From a virus, in IMG/VR virus record IMGVR_UViG_3300028027_000131, positions 1 through 35,723 of that record: a stretch of 35,723 nt of DNA; one strand, given 5' to 3'. Every line of letters begins with the position of its first letter. The first letter of the stretch is position 1. The notes under the pieces are model-generated. The model saw only the letters and a program-made list of their open reading frames with translations, was not told the DNA's origin and did not search any database. A program made the translations under genes and the position numbers. This document shows positions 17,413-24,764 of this stretch, in pieces.

Positions 17413-18617
17413 TTAAGATCAGTATGTACAGTAGAAACCGACTCATCTTCTGTAGCAATCATTACATTACCAAAGGATGATACCAGACTGTCAATACTAC
17501 GTGCATTCTTATCTACGTAAGAGAATGTTACTTGGTCATATACTTTACCAGAAGTGGCTTCAAGTACATTTTCTACAGGATAATCTGCAACTCTAAAGGG
17601 CTCTCCACGATTACCTTTCAGGAACCACTCATTTTGGGCAACTTCCCAATATGTACCAGCTCCAACAGAAGGAGCAGCCAACTCTGACAGAGTAGTGCTA
17701 CCAAACTCATCTTTAAGTTCAATAGTAAACTCAGTTACATCATAACGGATAACCCCAGCTTGGAAATCATCAGTCAACGGCAGTGCAGTCAGCTTAACAC
17801 CTGCGGCAGCACTAGCAGCAGCAGCAGAGGCAATATACTCAGCACTTGCTTCAGCAACTACTTCACTATCCCCTTGATAAGGCATATTAAGAGTAATAAT
17901 TTCATTGACAGTGTCAATAGCTGTTACTTTATAAACAGGATCAGTAGTAGCTGTTCCAAATCTTAAATAACCACCTACAGAAAGTACAGCACCAGCATTG
18001 GGAGGAGTAGTACCACCATCTGGAGAAATAGCTTGTACATATTTACTACCATTTACAACTTTAAGATTACCAGTACCAGTAACAGCTGCACCAGCATCAC
18101 TAAGCAGAATTTCTGCCTTAATAATAGGCGGATTTTCACGAGCAAAGTTCTTATTAAAGTTAACAGCTAATCCGTCTGCAATTTCAATTTGAGTAGCAGA
18201 GTCTGAACTATAGTAAGCTGCAAATTTTACAGGAATACCTCTACCAAAAGTTTTACTATTATCCCGCCAGAAAATATGAGTTACATACTCATTATTGTTA
18301 ATAGCATCAATAGAACCAGAAGTTCCATTATAACCAATAGCTCTAGACCTTTGGGTAGGAGCTGTATAAGTAACTGCACTCTTATCCTTAATATAGTCAT
18401 ACTCAATTACAGGAGTTTCAACTACAACACCTTTAGAATTTTTATAGGCTACTGTAAAGCGATCACCTGCTGAAAGAGCATCAGTTTTTGCAGTTTTAGA
18501 ACCCACGAGAAATACACCAATTTGACCTACAGCCAAATCATTTCTAGTTTCAGCAGCAGTTAAAAGATCAGTATCTTTTCCTACTAGCATATGGGTTACA
18601 TTACTTTGTGAAATCAT
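17379..18617 (-). CDS. Virion structural protein, beta-rich, 412 aa
   Basis: This protein is rich in beta-branched residues, Gly, Ala and Thr, and low in Cys. It starts MISQSNVTHMLVGKDTDLL and has alternating hydrophobic patterns typical of beta-sandwich or HK97-derived capsid or tail proteins. A low-complexity Ala stretch (ASAAAASAAAG) lies near residues 262-272. No catalytic motif is visible. The position, three genes after the major capsid gene, suggests an auxiliary capsid, decoration or neck/tail protein. I cannot choose between these from sequence alone. The ATG lies 39 bases after the previous stop in an AT-rich leader. The 3' end overlaps the open -1 frame of the next gene, so a frameshifted longer form is possible. 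Confidence 0.6.
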   Translation of the reverse strand: MISQSNVTHMLVGKDTDLLTAAETRNDLAVGQIGVFLVGSKTAKTDALSAGDRFTVAYKNSKGVVVETPVIEYDYIKDKSAVTYTAPTQRSRAIGYNGTSGSIDAINNNEYVTHIFWRDNSKTFGRGIPVKFAAYYSSDSATQIEIADGLAVNFNKNFARENPPIIKAEILLSDAGAAVTGTGNLKVVNGSKYVQAISPDGGTTPPNAGAVLSVGGYLRFGTATTDPVYKVTAIDTVNEIITLNMPYQGDSEVVAEASAEYIASAAAASAAAGVKLTALPLTDDFQAGVIRYDVTEFTIELKDEFGSTTLSELAAPSVGAGTYWEVAQNEWFLKGNRGEPFRVADYPVENVLEATSGKVYDQVTFSYVDKNARSIDSLVSSFGNVMIATEDESVSTVHTDLKTVLGLSLIIF

Positions 18618-18656
18618 TTTTATTCAATTTAAATTCGACAATTATATAATTAATTA

Positions 18657-19427
18657 TTAATCATTACGTTGTTGTTCATTAACACCTAGTTGGTATTTTT
18701 CTTCCTGAGTAGCTGCCTGTGCTATAATCACAGCTTCATCTACTATTTCCCTATGAAGAGTTTCGTCAAGAACACAGTGTCTTTGATTTGTAGGGTCAAA
18801 CTCATCTACTACAATCTCAGGTGGTGTAGCTAAGTATCTAACTCTGTATTTATCTACTGTAGCTGCTTCTGGGAGTATAAGCTCAGTACGTTTAGCAGAA
18901 GCAGCTGTGCTGGTTCCTTCAGCATGCTGATACCTACTAATATCCATTCTCCATATAAGATCCTTATATGGCTTTTTATAGGGATTATTTATATTAGCTA
19001 AATATTCATCATGCTTTACAGGTCTAACCCAGGCTTCTTTGGGTTCATCCACAAGCTTAACTGCTTCCTCTACTGAATATAAAAAGTCTATAGGCATATC
19101 AAAAAATACCCCTTCTGGGTGTGCTCCACCTTGTTGGGCAGACTGAGTAATAGGTTCCACACCATCAGGTAAAGCCACCCCTGTTGGGTCGGAAGAATCA
19201 TATAGTGCAGGTTTGATCAATTGCTCTAAATCACGCCTACGCTGTTCATCTGCTTCAAAACCCTTTTGATATTTATTAGCAAGAGGGTTATATCGTTTTA
19301 TAAATACCCTGAATTGGGCTTCAGTTAAAAGATAACTTATCTGTCTGTCGTCATATGCTGGAGCAGAGAACTCAAACAGACTATCAAATTTTAACTGAAA
19401 GTTGAATTTCATTTGATTCGAAGTCAT
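18657..19427 (-). CDS. Conserved crAss-like structural protein, possible head-tail connector/ring protein
   Basis: A 256-aa protein of mixed fold. The N-terminal half holds YDDRQISYLLTEAQ and a Gly-Phe-Glu-Ala-Asp/Glu-Gln-Arg-Arg-Arg-Asp-Leu-Glu-Gln-Leu segment near residues 56-71. Later come HDEYLANINNPYKKPYKDL and a C-terminal HCVLDETLHREIVDEAVIIA helix. From memory this pattern belongs to a protein conserved in crAss-like phages between the capsid gene and the tail/cargo genes. Other phages encode connector or neck-ring proteins in this slot, which is why that role is proposed. There is no membrane span or enzyme motif. It starts 19 bases after the preceding gene and is followed by a 39-bp AT-rich spacer. 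Confidence 0.55.
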   Translation of the reverse strand: MTSNQMKFNFQLKFDSLFEFSAPAYDDRQISYLLTEAQFRVFIKRYNPLANKYQKGFEADEQRRRDLEQLIKPALYDSSDPTGVALPDGVEPITQSAQQGGAHPEGVFFDMPIDFLYSVEEAVKLVDEPKEAWVRPVKHDEYLANINNPYKKPYKDLIWRMDISRYQHAEGTSTAASAKRTELILPEAATVDKYRVRYLATPPEIVVDEFDPTNQRHCVLDETLHREIVDEAVIIAQAATQEEKYQLGVNEQQRND

Positions 19428-19446
19428 TGACTATCAGTTTGTTATG

Positions 19447-20313
19447 TTATTTACTATTAAGCTCTAATCGTTGTTGAATCAAAAGTTTATCTTCCCGACC
19501 TGCAATTGAATCAAAATAATCTACAACTTGAGCCATATTTTTACCTAAGAGTTGGTCATTAGAAGACAATCTATAATTACCATTCTTTTGTACCACCTCA
19601 CCAATTTCCATTGCATCAAGTACAAATAGTTTAGAAGGTAGTTTTGCATCGTCTGCGGTGTTAATAAAGTCATCAATAGATAAAATACCAGGTGCTTTTT
19701 GCTTCTGACTAATAATCTTATCAAGCTCTGATTTAAGCCATTTAGTATCCTCCTTAGCTTTCTTAGGTACATTACCTTTAAGAACCCTGAGGATATCATA
19801 CATCTTCTTATTAGACTTCTTAACCTTCATAAACAGCTCCATAGCTCGTTCATTCTTCTCAGCAATCTTGTAGTTATCATCAATAATTTGTGACTCACTT
19901 ACTAAAGCGAATTCATAACCAGGATTACTGTTACGGGCTTCCCATGAGGGTGCAATACGTTTTTTATTAGCTTTAAGTACCTTATACTCTAACATATGTG
20001 AAGGAATACTCAGATCAAGGGTTTTACCCTCTTTAGTAAGGGTTACTGTAAATGTAGTCCAATACTCACTATGTCTATCATATACTGATAAAGAACCCTT
20101 TTTTAACCCTAATTCTTCCTCAAAGTACTCCTGTTCAGACTTACTCTCAAATATATCTACATAGCTACGTGTGCTATTAGAATAAGGTAACATATAGCCT
20201 TTAGTTGTACCCGAAAACATGAACTCCCCATCATGACCTTTACTGAAAAAAGACCGTTGTCTTACAATAGGTTTAATCTCTACTCTCTCTTCTCGCAAAA
20301 AATTGTTATCCAT
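19447..20313 (-). CDS. Unrecognised virion/assembly protein directly after the major capsid gene
   Basis: The first ~110 residues of this 288-aa protein are beta-rich with many aromatic and charged residues (RQRSFFSKGHDGEFMFSG, TFTVTLTKEGKTLDLSIP). The rest is helical and Lys-rich (MELFMKVKKSNKKMYDILRVL, KWLKSELDKIISQKQK), ending in a charged helix. No known motif is seen. Being the first gene after the capsid gene, it is probably a capsid-associated or head-completion protein; this is inferred from position only. A strong hairpin separates it from the capsid gene, which may lower its expression relative to capsid protein. Confidence 0.5.
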   Translation of the reverse strand: MDNNFLREERVEIKPIVRQRSFFSKGHDGEFMFSGTTKGYMLPYSNSTRSYVDIFESKSEQEYFEEELGLKKGSLSVYDRHSEYWTTFTVTLTKEGKTLDLSIPSHMLEYKVLKANKKRIAPSWEARNSNPGYEFALVSESQIIDDNYKIAEKNERAMELFMKVKKSNKKMYDILRVLKGNVPKKAKEDTKWLKSELDKIISQKQKAPGILSIDDFINTADDAKLPSKLFVLDAMEIGEVVQKNGNYRLSSNDQLLGKNMAQVVDYFDSIAGREDKLLIQQRLELNSK

Positions 20314-20347
20314 ACTGTGATTTAATTAAATTTAGTTGTTAATTAGA

Positions 20348-20377
20348 GGTCATGGGCAGAACCAACCACCCATAACC
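20348..20377 (-). promoter_or_regulatory. Stable hairpin just after the major capsid gene
   Basis: GGT-C-ATGGG (20348-20356) faces CCCAT-A-ACC (20369-20377): eight pairs around one C/A mismatch, with a 12-base loop. It lies about 22 bases after the capsid stop codon. No U-tract follows on the minus strand, so it may be a processing or mRNA-stabilising hairpin or a factor-dependent terminator rather than a classical intrinsic terminator. Confidence 0.45.
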
Positions 20378-20398
20378 GAATTGAGAATATATTTATTA

Positions 20399-21889
20399 TT
20401 AGCCGAGAACATTAGGTATAAGTTCCCCGAGCCTCATTGGGTTACGAACCATCACTCCAGCCCAGTCAGCTTTGGTAATCTCATAACCATCAACCTTACT
20501 AGCCATGATTTTGGGAGTACCTTGTCCACCTGGTGAATATGGATCACGCAATCCAGGCAAGTATCCAAACTGCTCAGGGTTGTTCTTAGAACGAACCAAC
20601 TGAATGTTAGGAGCACCTTGAGAAGAACCGAAGTCCATAATAGTCATTCTATGAGATTCTGCAAGACCTCCGTCTGGATGTGTAATCTTATTACGGACTG
20701 CATCATCATATTGAGGAATGTGCATAAACTCTAGACGGATACCATTAATATCAGCCAATTTAACGTATTGAGGACGCTGGAATGAAGCTTTACTTCCACC
20801 AGTAATTCCAGTAATACGATCATAGTCCAATGCGCTAGATGAAGCATAACGCTCGATTTCACGAGAGATAACTTTTAACCCATGCTCACCAGTACCGATT
20901 ACAAATCTACGAGAGTCTTCAGGAAGTTTACCTACTGATAAGCTCAAGCAGTAATCAACAAGGGTCTCAATATTGAACTTATTGTAGTACAATACATTTG
21001 ACGGAGAGATTTGCTCACGCAATCCCATACCTGCTTTGATTTCATAGCCAGAGTCACCGAGGTTAGCATATGTACCATCAGCTCTACGGTTAGATTGACC
21101 AAACATCAATAGTTTAGCTTTCTCACGACGGAACTGACGACGGAATTCCCAGTCAAGTTTATTCAGCCAAGTTTTAATCGGCTTATTATCTTTACCATGA
21201 ACACCAAATACTACAGGGCTATTCTCCTTTTTATTAATCATATCACCAGGAACTGTATGCTCTTTACGAATAAATGACATACGGTTGGCCATACGGAAGG
21301 GAGAAGTGAAGCTGAGATCAGAACCTTTCTTAGAAAGAGTTTGTTCTGATAGAGAATATTCTACACTCCAACGGGTTCCTGCCTCAATTTCTTCAGGTGG
21401 TAGATATAGTTCAGTGTTACCTGTTACAAGTTCAGCCTCGTATACAAAGTAAGCACCACGTTGCTCCCCATCAGTACGAAGAAGTACCTTATAGAGATCT
21501 GGGTTCTCTCCTACAATTACATGTTGCTGGAAAAACAGTTTTTCTGAGAACCACAACATAAATCGTTGACCATGTTTACCTACTTCATCAGTAGCTGCAA
21601 ATTCTGAACCACTTAGATCAGTAGCCTTTACAAGTGGAATATTCTTTTCTTCAGCACCTTGAAGCAACCATTCAAATTCTTTATCATCATCAAGATAATA
21701 AGTAGGATATTGCTCCATATATGAAATAAGGTCTTCACCAAGGTCAAGATATTCCAGTCTGGAAATAAAATCACCAATCATTTCAGGTTGCTCTCCAAAC
21801 AAAGCACCAAGATGGTTTCGGGTAGTTAGCCCCGCCCAGTCTTTAGATTCGACTCTTATGCTGGGAAAACTAGATTTACTTACACTCAT
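20399..21889 (-). CDS. Major capsid protein (HK97 fold, crAss-like)
   Basis: This is the 496-aa shell protein. Its length matches the roughly 490-500 aa of crAss-like major capsid proteins, and it directly follows the acidic scaffold gene downstream of the portal gene. Visible features are a helical N-arm (residues 1-60, RNHLGALFGEQPEMIGDF), a Gly/Glu-rich central region with RREKAKLLMFGQSNRRADGT, a helix with FVIGTGEHGLKVISREIERYA, and a C-terminal segment with MASKVDGYEITKADWAGVMV. These fit the spine-helix and A-domain pattern of HK97-fold proteins, though I assign it mainly by gene order and length. It has a short AT-rich leader, and a hairpin follows the gene. Confidence 0.87.
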   Translation of the reverse strand: MSVSKSSFPSIRVESKDWAGLTTRNHLGALFGEQPEMIGDFISRLEYLDLGEDLISYMEQYPTYYLDDDKEFEWLLQGAEEKNIPLVKATDLSGSEFAATDEVGKHGQRFMLWFSEKLFFQQHVIVGENPDLYKVLLRTDGEQRGAYFVYEAELVTGNTELYLPPEEIEAGTRWSVEYSLSEQTLSKKGSDLSFTSPFRMANRMSFIRKEHTVPGDMINKKENSPVVFGVHGKDNKPIKTWLNKLDWEFRRQFRREKAKLLMFGQSNRRADGTYANLGDSGYEIKAGMGLREQISPSNVLYYNKFNIETLVDYCLSLSVGKLPEDSRRFVIGTGEHGLKVISREIERYASSSALDYDRITGITGGSKASFQRPQYVKLADINGIRLEFMHIPQYDDAVRNKITHPDGGLAESHRMTIMDFGSSQGAPNIQLVRSKNNPEQFGYLPGLRDPYSPGGQGTPKIMASKVDGYEITKADWAGVMVRNPMRLGELIPNVLG

Positions 21890-21921
21890 TTTCTATATAT
21901 TTAATCAAATTAAACTTTTAT

Positions 21922-23115
21922 TTATTTACCAAATTGATTCAAGAAATGGTTAATTGAATCCTTAACCTCTGGATCACCTTTAGGTCTTGAACCATTATTA
22001 CCAGCTCCACCCCTTTTATCCAATGATTTAGCAGCATTCTCTAATTCTTGGTAGGCTTTAGACTTACCTGCTTTACTAAATACATCAAAGTTTGTAAAAC
22101 CACTAGTAGCTTCAAACAAGTAATTAAGCTTTATTTCAAAATCAATAGGGTTCTCAGAGCGATATTTACCAATTTTATTTACAGGATTACCATAATCGTC
22201 ATATGCTACTGGAGTAGTAATATTCTTTTGAATCTTATCTTTAAGACCTTTATTAATCTTTACACCAGGAATAATCTCCTCAGTTTTTTCAAGAGTCTGA
22301 TTAAATTGATTAAGTTGTTCCTGTTGCTGTTGCTTAAGAGCCTCCTGTTGCTGTCTAGCTTGTTCAATAGCTTGTTGCTCCTCTTGTGATTGAAATTCTA
22401 CAAGTTCATCTAAACTACTGAGAGCCTCCTCAGACAACTCACCTAGATCAGCTGTACGCTCAATCAATTTATCAATCTTTTCTTCACTGAATCTACTAGT
22501 ACGTTTATAGTAGTCCTTTAGAATCTGTTTCTGCAACCCCTCATCTTGTACAAGGCTATCTTTATCAATTTTAGAGTATTGTGTATTCTGAGAATTAAAC
22601 TCTAGTAATTTATCAAAAGGTACTCCTGCTTCATAACCCTCAATTAACTTCTTAACTTCAGGCGGTAACGTTTGTTTGTAATAATCAATTCCATTATATA
22701 CTTCATTACGTGCAGCCTCTATTAGGCTTTCTGGAGTACCATCAAATTTCTCTAAATCTAGATTGGGGAGGATGCCTTCATCAACCAACAACTTTGCGTA
22801 TGGAGCGAGAGAAGGAGAGTCATTGTTATCATCATTATTTTCTTCAGAAGAAGTTGCATCCTCCCCATCTGGATTATTATCTTCAGACTCTTCAAAATCA
22901 TTTTCCTCGGTCTCCTGATTATCATCTAAGTTGTTATCCTCCTCAGAATTATCATCAATTTCATTATTTTGCCCCCCAAACTCATTATCCTGTTCAGTAT
23001 TATCATCTTCAGGTGGTGTTTGAGTGGTCTCTTCTTCACCTATCATATCTGAGATGTCTCCCGCCATCATAAATAGGTCTTCACTAAACAAATTATTTTT
23101 ATTCTCTTCGCTCAT
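21922..23115 (-). CDS. Head scaffolding protein
   Basis: A 397-aa acidic protein. Residues 25-105 are an almost pure Asp/Glu/Asn tract (EEDNNLDDNQETEENDFEE), followed by helical segments. Residues about 235-280 form a Gln/Glu coiled coil (QEEQQAIEQARQQQEALK), and the C-terminus contains LDKRGGAGNNGSRPKGDPE and a final short helix ending NQFGK. An acidic, helical, disordered N-terminus with a basic or amphipathic C-terminal helix that contacts capsid protein is typical of phage scaffolds. The gene lies between the portal region and the capsid gene, the standard scaffold position. It has no protease motif. An upstream TAAATTTG box (23163-23170) may be a -7 promoter element. Confidence 0.8.
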   Translation of the reverse strand: MSEENKNNLFSEDLFMMAGDISDMIGEEETTQTPPEDDNTEQDNEFGGQNNEIDDNSEEDNNLDDNQETEENDFEESEDNNPDGEDATSSEENNDDNNDSPSLAPYAKLLVDEGILPNLDLEKFDGTPESLIEAARNEVYNGIDYYKQTLPPEVKKLIEGYEAGVPFDKLLEFNSQNTQYSKIDKDSLVQDEGLQKQILKDYYKRTSRFSEEKIDKLIERTADLGELSEEALSSLDELVEFQSQEEQQAIEQARQQQEALKQQQQEQLNQFNQTLEKTEEIIPGVKINKGLKDKIQKNITTPVAYDDYGNPVNKIGKYRSENPIDFEIKLNYLFEATSGFTNFDVFSKAGKSKAYQELENAAKSLDKRGGAGNNGSRPKGDPEVKDSINHFLNQFGK

Positions 23116-23162
23116 ACTTAATATTAATTATTTGCAATTATAATATATTAACTTATACAATC

Positions 23163-23170
23163 CAAATTTA
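23163..23170 (-). promoter_or_regulatory. Possible -7 promoter element upstream of scaffold gene
   Basis: On the minus strand this reads TAAATTTG, a full match to the Bacteroidota -7 consensus TAnnTTTG, about 48 bases before the scaffold ATG. No TTTG/TTG -33 element at the usual 17-23 bp spacing is evident, so this is tentative. Confidence 0.3.
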
Positions 23171-23202
23171 TTCAAAAGTCTAATAGACCTAATAAAATAT
23201 TC

Positions 23203-24120
23203 TTATTTTGCTACACTAGTTAAGAGTTGTTTTCGGACGTTTTTAGGGTAGTTACTAGACCTTACCCTACTCATAGCCCCACACTCGCAACGATAGACCG
23301 TATATCGGCCTGTATTAGTATAATACGAGCCTTCTGTATGCAGGTGGTCACTGCCACAATTAGAACATACTGGTTTATCTGATTCTAGGTATAATCCTAC
23401 ATTCGGATGTGCTTTAATATATGGTCTTAACTTAAGATATACTTCCTCTAATACTACCACATCTTGATCATTATAGGTAGACATTTCATCAATAGCAGCT
23501 TGTTCTCCCTCTAAACATCTGCGCCATAGCATAAAATCTGTCTTAATCTTTTTACCTACTCCAAAATATTCACCTAACGCATCTAATTTGTTAGAAGGAA
23601 ATCTAAACACTTTAGAAGCCTCTTTCTTTGTATCAATAGATGTCGTTACAGAGTAAGGAGGTAGACCATTTAATATAGCCCTAGCATTCATCATAGGAAC
23701 ATCAAAACCATTTCCGTAGTGGGCAACAACCATATCAGCTTCATTAATAAGATCCCATAAACTTTTTACAATTCTATAATCATCAAATTTTTTAACCTCT
23801 TCTACGGTAATTTTATCTGACATTATCTCTGTACCGTATAACCATTTTGCAGACCACGTAAGCATTATAGGATCTTGTATAACTTGATCTAAACTAATAT
23901 TCTCTTTAAACCTCCTCCATGTATAAGATATAGTTGGAGATGTTTCGATGTCAAATACCAGAATCTTTGGTAAGCTTGGATTTTTAAACCCCCTAACAAT
24001 TCTCTTAGCTTCTTTAATAGTCTCTTTACTACATTTAAACCTTCTACTCATCTTCCCTGCACCACTTTGCATATATTTTGGAAACTTCCTAAACTTCTCT
24101 ACTACTTGATCTAATGTCAT
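23203..24120 (-). CDS. DnaQ-like 3'-5' exonuclease with N-terminal HTH-like helix pair and C-terminal zinc ribbon
   Basis: This 305-aa protein has an RNase H-like DEDD exonuclease core: Exo I FDIETSP (D57, E59), Exo II VVAHYGNGFDVPMMNARA (about 133-150) and Exo III YNDQDVVVLEEVY near 220. The four acidic residues would bind two metal ions and remove 3' nucleotides from DNA or RNA. Residues 22-45 look like a helix-turn-helix (CSKETIKEAKRIVRG). The C-terminus has a CSNC...CEC zinc ribbon. It sits between ferritin and scaffold genes, so it may act in DNA packaging or genome-end processing rather than in a polymerase complex; no polymerase gene is seen nearby. A terminator-like hairpin precedes it and an 87-bp AT-rich spacer follows. 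Confidence 0.85.
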   Translation of the reverse strand: MTLDQVVEKFRKFPKYMQSGAGKMSRRFKCSKETIKEAKRIVRGFKNPSLPKILVFDIETSPTISYTWRRFKENISLDQVIQDPIMLTWSAKWLYGTEIMSDKITVEEVKKFDDYRIVKSLWDLINEADMVVAHYGNGFDVPMMNARAILNGLPPYSVTTSIDTKKEASKVFRFPSNKLDALGEYFGVGKKIKTDFMLWRRCLEGEQAAIDEMSTYNDQDVVVLEEVYLKLRPYIKAHPNVGLYLESDKPVCSNCGSDHLHTEGSYYTNTGRYTVYRCECGAMSRVRSSNYPKNVRKQLLTSVAK

Positions 24121-24148
24121 ATTAACGTTTAATTTGGTTGATAAAATA

Positions 24149-24176
24149 AAACCCTGTAACTATATATAAAGGGCTT
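24149..24176 (-). terminator. Intrinsic terminator between ferritin and exonuclease genes
   Basis: On the minus strand AAGCCCT pairs with AGGGTTT (core pairing CCCT 24152-24155 with AGGG 24170-24173, flanked by A/T pairs and one bulged base) around an AT-rich loop, followed by TTTTATTTT. It lies about 45 bases after the ferritin stop codon and would limit read-through into the exonuclease gene. The stem is short, so it may be partial. Confidence 0.55.
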
Positions 24177-24218
24177 AAATCTATTTGAAAGTACTGTTGT
24201 ACTGCATAGAAGTTCATA

Positions 24219-24764
24219 CTATTCCTCCCGTTGACCCATTTCCTTATCTATCAAAAGTATAGCGGAAGCATCCTTACCTGCAATATCCAACCTATCTAAT
24301 ATGTTAGAGAAACCTGCAACTTCATCTACTTGTTCTTGTACATACCACTGCAAGAATTCAAATGTAGTATGATCTTTCTCAGCCCAAACTTTATCAAGAG
24401 ATTTTTTATAAGACTCTTCTACATAAATTTCATGATCCAAGGCTTTCTTAATAACCTCTCTAAAACTAGTAAACTTATTGTTAGCTGGTTTAACCTGAGG
24501 AGCTTTAGGTAAAGTTATCCTATCCAACATATACTGATATATTCTATCCATATGTTCCAATTCCTCTTGGTAATGCAATTTCATATAATGAGCTGCGCCT
24601 GTATAACCCTTATATTCTAACCAAGAATACATTGCTTTATATATTTGAGCTGCTTCCAGTTCCATTGCAATATGTTCATTTAATATAACCTGTGTTTTAG
24701 CAGACAGCATAGATTTTGCTCTACTGCCTAATAAAAGACCTTCAATATCGTTATTGTTTGCCAT
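24219..24764 (-). CDS. Ferritin (bacterial non-haem type) with complete ferroxidase centre
   Basis: A 181-aa four-helix-bundle protein that matches bacterial ferritin FtnA along its length, with a ~18-residue N-terminal extension. Ferroxidase residues align to E. coli FtnA: E35 (E17), E68 (E50), H71 (H53), E112 (E94), E144/Q145 (E126/Q127) and E148 (E130); Y42 (Y24) and W140 (W122) are also kept. FLQWYVQEQ and IDKE near the C-terminus are near-identical to FtnA. By family knowledge 24 subunits form a cage that oxidises Fe(II) and stores iron. The start codon overlaps the portal gene by 14 bases, so it is co-transcribed with head genes, and a terminator follows. It ends in TAG, whereas most genes here end in TAA. 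A role in iron storage during infection or as a virion component is open. Confidence 0.93.
   Translation of the reverse strand: MANNNDIEGLLLGSRAKSMLSAKTQVILNEHIAMELEAAQIYKAMYSWLEYKGYTGAAHYMKLHYQEELEHMDRIYQYMLDRITLPKAPQVKPANNKFTSFREVIKKALDHEIYVEESYKKSLDKVWAEKDHTTFEFLQWYVQEQVDEVAGFSNILDRLDIAGKDASAILLIDKEMGQREE

Noticed and set aside
22048-23072. Plus-strand open frames of 113 and 120 codons opposite the scaffold gene
   Set aside because: They are antisense to a clear coding gene with low-complexity Gln/Asp/Glu codons that read as Leu/Ser/His-rich frames on the other strand; no leader or motif supports them.
24219-24221. Recoded TAG stop as in some crAss-like phages
   Set aside because: The ferritin ends at the usual family length at this TAG, read-through gives 25 unrelated residues, and no gene contains in-frame TAG codons.
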